From positions 73,271,667 through 73,335,666 of the forward strand of contig CM070715.1 of the NCBI GenBank assembly GCA_036346275.1: DNA of 64,000 nt. Direction: 5' to 3'. Numbering within the stretch: the stretch's first letter is position 1; each line of letters begins with the position of its first letter. The translations under genes were made by a program, and so were the position numbers. The notes under the pieces are model-generated. The model ran no database searches. It was not told the DNA's origin and was given only the letters and a program-made list of their open reading frames with translations. Source of the stretch: Otatea glauca. Lineage: Eukaryota > Streptophyta > Magnoliopsida > Poales > Poaceae. Positions 57,701-64,000 of this stretch are shown here, one piece after another.

Positions 57701-58863
57701 TGTGCTCTTTTATCGGACTTTAGAAGGGGTGTTGCTAAGATATTTTTAAGCCGAAGAAGCTAAAGTGGCCATGGGAGAAGTGCATGAAGGTATTTGTGGA
57801 TCCCATCAATCGGCTTATAAGATGAAATGACTGTTAAGGTGTACTGGATATTTTTGGCTGACAATGTTGGAAGATTGTTTCAAATATTACAAAGGGTGCT
57901 AGACTTGTCAGAAATTTGGCAACATACAATTGACTCCAGTATCGGCTTTGCATCCAATTATCAAGCCTTTGCCATTTAGAGGGTAGAGAATAGATGTAAT
58001 CGGGCAGATATTTCTTGCATCAAGCAAAGGCCATAAATTCATATTGGCCGCGACCGATTATTTTTCCAAGTGGGTTGAAGAAATCCCAATTAAAAAGGTT
58101 ACAAGTATAGAAGCCATCGGATTTATTACAGAGCATATTATTCATCGGTTTGGAATTCCGCAGACTATTACGACCAATCAAGGTATTGTGTTTATGTCTG
58201 ATGAGTTTCAAAGTTTTTACAAAAGTTTGGGTATTAAGTTATTAAATTCATCACCTTATTATGCTTAGGCTAATGATCAAGCTGAGTTGGCCAACAAAAC
58301 ATTGATCAAATTAATCAAGATGAAGATTGAGGAAAAAACCAAGGAATTGGCATGTAACGTTATCGGAGTCATTGTAGGCTTATCGGATTGCATATCATGG
58401 TGCAACCAAGTTATCGCCTTACCAATTGGTCTATGGACAAGAGGCTGTTTTGCCCGTGAAAATTAATATTGACTCGATATGAATGGCTAGACAAAATGAT
58501 TTGTCAGCTCAAGATTATAAGGGATTGATGATGGATAATTTGGATGACTTGGTGGAATTACGTTTGCATACACTATATCAGCTTTAAAAGAACAAGGCAA
58601 GAGTAGCAAAGGCTTACAATAAAAAGGTAATGTCTAAGTCATTTTGTGAGACCGATTTAGTTTGAAAAACTATTTTGCCTATCGGCTCTAGAGAAAATCG
58701 ATTTGGAAAATGGTCTCCAACATGGGATGGACCGTATAGAGTTCATCGACATGTAGATGGTAATTCTTATATTTTGGACACATTGGAAGGTGTGGTGTTT
58801 CCTAAGACGATTAACGGTAAGTATCTAAAGAAATATCACCCAAGTGTTTGGGTTGGGTCGTAA
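54799..58863 (+). pseudogene. pol of the Tat-type element (PR-RT-RH-aRNH-IN), decayed
   Basis: Protease 54990-55290: LVDGATVNLIPY active site (one Gly short of the usual form) and SVLLGRDWIH. Reverse transcriptase 55654-56450: RPCRYAEWVSNVIPVMKKNG and an intact YIDD at 56317-56328. First RNase H 56700-57000: PFNLYILAEGMTIGAVLVQE. Second, archaeal-like RNase H 57200-57460: CSNNQAEYEALLKDL, then NSLLVVQQIKGE. Integrase 57600-58863: AATDYFSKWVEE (first catalytic Asp), TTNQGIVFMSDEF (second Asp replaced by Asn), DQAELANK (Glu kept), and a GPY-type tail WDGPYRVHRHVDGNSY. Stops are frequent from 56454 on. It would have produced the enzymes for copying and integration. Confidence 0.82.
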
Positions 58864-59105
58864 TCGGCTAGAGATGGCTATCGATCGAAGAAGGCCAAAT
58901 CAACTCGTTGTAGTTAATTTTGGCTATAGACTAGAAGTAAACTACAACCGATTACACGCATCACACTTAGCAAAAAAGGATTAAAGCATGAATAAATAAT
59001 TGGTTAAACAATTGATTATAAATATTACAAAATATTCATAAGTATTCCAAGTATTGTCTTAGGATAGCCCCCGTTACAAGCATTCAAGATGCAATTTTGG
59101 ATAAG
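58864..59105. other. Spacer between pol and the antisense gene
   Basis: AT-rich, with convergent gene ends on either side. Nothing else recognised. Confidence 0.5.
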
Positions 59106-60986
59106 CCGATTATGCTCCCGGATTGTTAAGCCTAGCTCCCAGGGCTGACAATGCAGCAACAACCTTGACTATGATTTGCTCCACGTCATCAAGGATCTTC
59201 TCTTCTTCTGCAGCACTTCCAAGCACGAGAGTAACTTTAGCCGACTGCTTCTTTGCTGCCGCCACAGCCAAGCCAAGCTCAAGCTTATGAGTTTTCAAAG
59301 CTGATGTGGTGTCCACTAGCATCTACTAGCCTTCAGATATTTACTTGTTAACGTTGGCTAGTTCTGCTTGAAGAAACTTTTTGGTCGACTCTAATTTTTG
59401 AGTCACTTCTTTGTTAAGCTTGTGGGACTTGGCATCTTCATCAAATTTGGCCTTCTTGGCCTTGGTGTCAGCTATCATCTTGTCAGGAGTTTTTGGTATT
59501 CTCGTTGAGCCTCCCGAAGAGCAAGTCTGGACTTGGCCGCATCGACTTCTGCTTTTTTTTATCGTCGAGATGACAAACATTCAATAATGCCACCATCGCC
59601 TTTGGGAGAAATTGGCTTGAATCGTGGCCATTGTGTCTCGAAGTGGCTGGGTGTTTTTGAGTAGTTTGGCCGATGGTGAAAGCACGAGGTCGAAGAGTTT
59701 GTTTAGCCACTCCAACATGCCTAGAGCTAATGTTACCACAGCGGATGCATTCAGAGAAACACTGAGAATCCATTGGATTTCCTTGGGATAGCTGTCTATT
59801 GCCATCTCCTCGTCATCTTCCAAATTTGACAAGGTCAAACCCAACTTATCAGTGAGAGAGTCGGTCGGCTTGGCAGGTTCCAAGGTAGGAGCAATAGGAG
59901 TAGGCGGTGTCGGTTTAGATGATGGCGGAGGGAGCTCAGACTCAATGGTTGGTAGATTGGCCAGGATGTTGGCCACTTGTGTGGAAGGAGAGAGCGCATG
60001 CTAAAAAATAACATTGTTAGAAATTGTCAATAAGAAGTTTGATAAAGTTGATAATCACGAATGTGTAATCTGTCACAGACCGATCCGCATGGGGAGTGGT
60101 CGGCCAACCCCTCTTTGGCAGGAGGGCCTTTGGAAGTAACAACCTTCTTGGTTCGGCCGCATTTCTTTTTTGTTAAAGGATAAGTTATGAGTATCGGTTT
60201 ACAAACCAAGTTATGGAGAAATTAGATTATATGCTGATGAGTGTAAACTTACTTGGTTGTTGCTTCTCGTAATCTGAGAGGGAAGGGGCTTGGACACCAA
60301 GGGTACCCAATGAGTACCTAGCCAAAACCGTCGCAGCAGGGCGAGGCTTCTTGTTGGATTGGCCGACGCTCGACGAGTCAGCTAGTTTCTTTCCCGTCGC
60401 CTTGGTCTAAAAAGTTGAGAAAAGCTGGTTAGTAAATGCTATGAAATGCCTGAAGATAATTGATGAGTGAAATCTAAATGTAGCCGATACCTCACCAGTA
60501 ATATTAACTATACTTGTGTTAGTATAGCCTGATTAACTAGCGTTGCTACTAGAGCTTGAGTCATTAGTAGTAGAGTTAGTGGACGCAGACTCAACAGGAG
60601 GCAGATCCGGGAAAAATTCTGCCACCACAGTCGATACGGTGTGCTCTGTAGGAAACAAAACATCGCAAATAGCCGACCACCAGCTGGTGAAGTTGCTTGC
60701 CCTCCGGGTTTATAAGTTGAAGTGTAGCAGGCTTTGAAGTTGGAGATTATCGGCCATGTGCAAGGCGATATTGGCACTGGATACACGGTGAAGCCGATTC
60801 CTTGGCTTGATCCAGTTGAGAATCTGGAAACATGGACATACTTGGCCAAATCCTAGCTATCGGGCATACACAGATGGATGTTACGACTTGTATGAGGGCT
60901 GATAAGTTCAGTTTCTTGTTTGTAAGCTAACAGATAGCACACATGGCGATACGGAAATCCTGTACATGTCCAATTCTCTACGAGCA
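59106..60986 (-). pseudogene. Antisense, intron-containing gene of the Tat-type element, 5' end cut off
   Basis: Read from 60986 down. Exon-like block ending 60491 (CTGFPYRHVCYLLAYKQETE, then QGIGFTVYPVPI and a Ser/Asn/Thr-rich end); GT-AG intron 60407-60490 (GAG/GTATCG donor, TTTTTAG acceptor). Second block 60253-60406 (KKLADSSSVGQSN), with strong donor GTAAGT at 60252. Basic block around 60030-60190 (KCGRTKKVVTSKG). Last block from 60000 (acceptor TTTTTTAG at 60001) to 59110: Pro-rich (SKPTPPTPIAPTLEP), then an acidic and coiled-coil-like C terminus. Stops and frame shifts break it. Function unknown; antisense frames at this place are reported in Tat elements. The LTR at 60987 removes its 5' part. 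Confidence 0.65.
60407..60490 (-). other. Probable intron of the antisense gene
   Basis: 84 bp with GT at the donor side (60489-60490) and AG at the acceptor side (60407-60408) preceded by a T-run. Coding-like sequence flanks both sides on the minus strand. Not tested by transcripts. Confidence 0.5.
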
Positions 60987-63900
60987 TGTCGGGACCCAAA
61001 TTTACCAATTCGAACCCTCTGTGTATATCGCACTAGTCCTGGATCACGCTAGTGCACACAGGCTCAACATCGGTAAATATCACAATCATACACAATAATA
61101 ATATAAATAAGACTCTATTTATTAAATATAACTGAGTGCCTGACCTTATGGTCAACTTACATGATATTGCCACGCAGGGCTAGACTAAGGATAATAAACT
61201 AAGACAATGCAGCAGAATAGAAAAACATAGACAACCCATCAGTTTACCATAGGCAACTAACAAGGCTCGAACCCTAAACACTCGTGTCCTCCTTGTACTC
61301 CTCCAAAAACAGATGTAGGCTCCTCAACTGTTGATGTTATTATTGGCAAGGGTGAGTACTTAAAGTACTCAACAAGTTGTGCACAGAATGCAATTCTATT
61401 TAACTATATACAAGGCTTGTTCCAATGGAATGACTAACATTTCTATTTTGCAGTAAAGCAGCATTTATGAACAAGTACATTAAGTAGATTGTAAAGACAG
61501 TAAAACAAATAATAATAATAAGTAATTTCAGCATTTCCCAAGTAAACCAAGGTTTCCAATCCTAACTCAAGTTTCCAACTTCCCATGGCTACCTGCCATC
61601 CCAACCAAGTTTTCATTTAAATAAATCTAACCCTTGACTGTAATTCCTGAGCTATGCTCAATATTGCGAGCATGGCTATCCAAATAAATTTACACTCTGC
61701 AGACGTTATGCACTTTACCCACATGATACAACCATACACCACAAAGGCGAGTGATCATAACAAAGCCTTTACAATGCTCTATCTTAAAGTAGTACTACCA
61801 GCTAAGGTTTCAACACTAAAGGGCTAAACCACCACAACAGGCGCCCCCTCCTGCGCCATGTGAATTAATCCGTGAACCCGGGACTCACACCACCACTGAT
61901 AGTACCAAAGCTAAGACATCACAAATTAATCAGCTAGGCTATCCCATAACAGACATGTGGTTGCATGATTAACTCAGGTCAAAGTATTGCAAGGTTAAGT
62001 CCTTAAGATGACTAGAGCAAGACTTCCACATACCCTCTGCTCTTCAGCCCACCTTGGCATACTGCCTCTTGTCACTTGCCCAAATCTAAATGATTACTAC
62101 CCCAGTTGATTACCAATCACCATGTGCCACCAACAATTCAACATCGTTGCGTGACATCCCTCGCCACCACAACTCAATATCATCGCGTGACAACACCTGA
62201 CATACCAATTCATAATCATGTTCCATATTCCATTAGTCAATATTAAACATTGCTGTTCCAAGTACATGTAATGACGTGACGTGGCGTGGCTAAGCATACT
62301 AACATGGTCTAACCAACCCATGTTAATTTTAGTATTAACCAACTAGTAATGAACCAATCTAGGGTGGTAAATAAATTATGGCGTACAAATGGCAAGGTAG
62401 GGTATATATCAATTAGGTAGAATAGCTAAGTCCCAATTTAATTTGAAACAGTTATACATGAAATAATATGCAATAATGTAAAAACAATATAGTGATTTTA
62501 TAAACTGGGTTCAACAAGATCAAAGCACAACATGCCTTGGAGAATGTCTTGCTCTAGAACCTGCTCTTGATTTGACAGATGCTTCGCACAATACGACGTC
62601 TACGCGAAACGAGAGAGAAAGCCAAATAAATACCAAAACAAAGAGAAAACAAACTCAAAACATCAAATAAAATTCACCATTAAATAGATCTAAATTTTAT
62701 TTTATTTTTAAATTTAAATCACCTCAATCGGAGCTCGTATGAGGGAGAACACGCTCTCGGAAGATTCAAAAAATCCGAAACCAGAAAATTGGAAAATCAA
62801 AATAATATCTGAATTATTTTTAAAATGAAAAATAGCTTTATTGCATCGTGCTGATGTCAATGTGATGTCATCGCTAAGCCAGACCAATTAGAGGCCGACA
62901 TGTCGCCTCGGTCCATGGACCCGGTCCACGATTTTGCGTTGATCTGTCGTGGACCCGACCCACGACTCCTTAGCGCCCATGTCGCCACACGGTTGTCCCT
63001 GATTGGCCGTGGTGATGGTGTGATTCAGACCGGTTCTCTAGATCCGACGGTGCACATCAACCGGGCGCATAACGCACACGCGGCACCATCTCTGCTATCC
63101 ATGTTGGAACAAACGGCTTTGACGAGATCCAATCTATACCGTCCAAGATAATCTGACGGTTCAAAATTGCTAATAAGGTTCTCTGCGATATGATGACATG
63201 GCAAGATCTGAATCGCACAAAACGCATTGGACGAACGAAGCTTACCCAAGATCTAAGCGATGAGTTCCGCGACGTGGCACGATCTCATCCATCTGCTATT
63301 GATTGAACGACCGACAGAGCTCGAACATGACAATGGCAGCACAACGGCGAAGCTTCACTGTTGCTAGAGAAGATGACCTTGGCGGCGGTGTACCGGCGAT
63401 GATTCGGTGACTTCCTTAAGTGGATTCGACGTGTCATGCAACAGTGAGTTCATTGGTACCCTCAACGTCGACGAAGAGTCCCCGGACGGCGAGATTCCAG
63501 CACTTGAACATGGCGGCAAAATCTAGAAGAGACGGCGAGCTCTGGGGCTCGAATCACGACGCTAACGGCAGTGATTTCTTGGGCGAAAGATGCATGAACT
63601 CACGTCGAATCTCGGGAGCTTATCCATCCCTTAAATAGCCTCGCAAAACGCGCTCAAATCGGAACCCTTGGCCTACACGACGGCGCAAGCGTGTCGGACA
63701 TGGATTCCCACAGCTTGGAGAAGAACTCCTACCGACCGTCCACATGTCTGATCAGTGGCTACAATTCTTTGCGACGTGGCACAATCCAAGCCGCACTCGA
63801 GATCTAACGGACACGGTCGCTAGGGTTTCCTTAAACGCTATCAACCGTTGGATGATGATATAACGATCCACGATCAAGCTTCTTGAACTCGGGCCGAGTG

Positions 63901-64000
63901 CACACAGTAAATTGGCCGAGCCCAATACTGTTCAGAGGATTTTCCCCGAATTTTCCTTTTAAAATAATTCTAGTAATTCATTAATTAGTTTAAAGCAATA
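60987..64000 (-). repeat. Older LTR of the first gypsy family, running off the window
   Basis: Starts tgtcgggaccc at 60987 and is collinear with 6227 to about 9127, but clearly more diverged. It lacks the last ~0.23 kb, so the end should fall near 64,230. Left of it is Tat-element sequence, not a primer-binding site. It is therefore either a solo LTR or the 3' LTR of an element continuing to the right. A minus-strand TATA-like CTATTTAAGG lies at 63629-63638. Candidate left target duplication: gagca at 60982-60986. Confidence 0.85.

Larger units (their letters stand above)
51276..60986 (+). mobile_element. Ty3/gypsy element, Tat type, decayed, 3' end cut by another LTR
   Basis: The plus-strand order is LTR, gag, protease, RT, RNase H, a second RNase H, integrase, then an antisense gene. 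A second RNase H of the archaeal-like type and an extra antisense reading frame downstream of pol are known marks of the Tat branch (Grande, RIRE2, RetroSat relatives). Many in-frame stops make it a pseudo-element. Its own 3' LTR is not visible because an LTR of the first gypsy family begins at 60987. Confidence 0.85.

Overview
The window is a stretch of plant nuclear genome, most likely from a grass. It is almost entirely nested LTR retrotransposons with one convincing host gene. The grass call rests on the kinds of Ty3/gypsy and Ty1/copia elements present and on the very GC-rich single-exon gene at 46.2 kb. This is inference; no species is claimed.

Layout. (1) 1-18136: a tandem LTR-internal-LTR-internal-LTR array of one Ty3/gypsy chromovirus-like family, coding on the minus strand, with ~3.1 kb LTRs (1-553 partial, 6227-9363, 15004-18136). 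(2) 18293-29511: a complete but inactive Ty1/copia element (Sirevirus-like, minus strand; 'element A') with 5-bp target duplication CTTTC. (3) 30865-40004: a second, related copia element ('element B', minus strand) with target duplication ATCCA. Its pol gene has been replaced by an inverted LTR end of its own family, and its gag is split by a solo LTR (37884-38766, duplication AGAAC). A and B both sit in an AT-rich unclassified repeat (29517-30859, 40010-41099). (4) 41100-45401: a decayed copia-type LTR, then a probable hAT-type DNA transposon remnant that carries a second solo LTR (43730-44667, duplication CATAG). (5) 45.4-47.4 kb: a gene island with a small secreted glycine-rich, cysteine-tailed protein at 46221-46694. 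(6) 47.4-51.3 kb: repeat remnants, an LTR-like block and a trace of an RNase H-like fragment. (7) 51276-60986: a decayed Ty3/gypsy element of the Tat type, plus strand, with two RNase H domains and an intron-containing antisense gene downstream of pol. (8) 60987-64000: an older LTR of the same family as in (1), inserted into that antisense gene and running off the window.

How it works together. None of the retroelements looks autonomous as written. Their history can be read from target duplications, nesting and paired LTRs. The two tandem gypsy copies differ largely by one-base losses at CTG/CAG sites that turn them into CG. Methylation decay does not produce that pattern, and it looks like long-read base-calling error in CHG-methylated DNA. 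Many of the frameshifts in regions 1-3 may therefore not be real. No new cellular system was found. The most notable items are the antisense spliced gene, the inverted-LTR chimera, the G-box minisatellites in the LTRs and the cysteine-tailed secreted protein.
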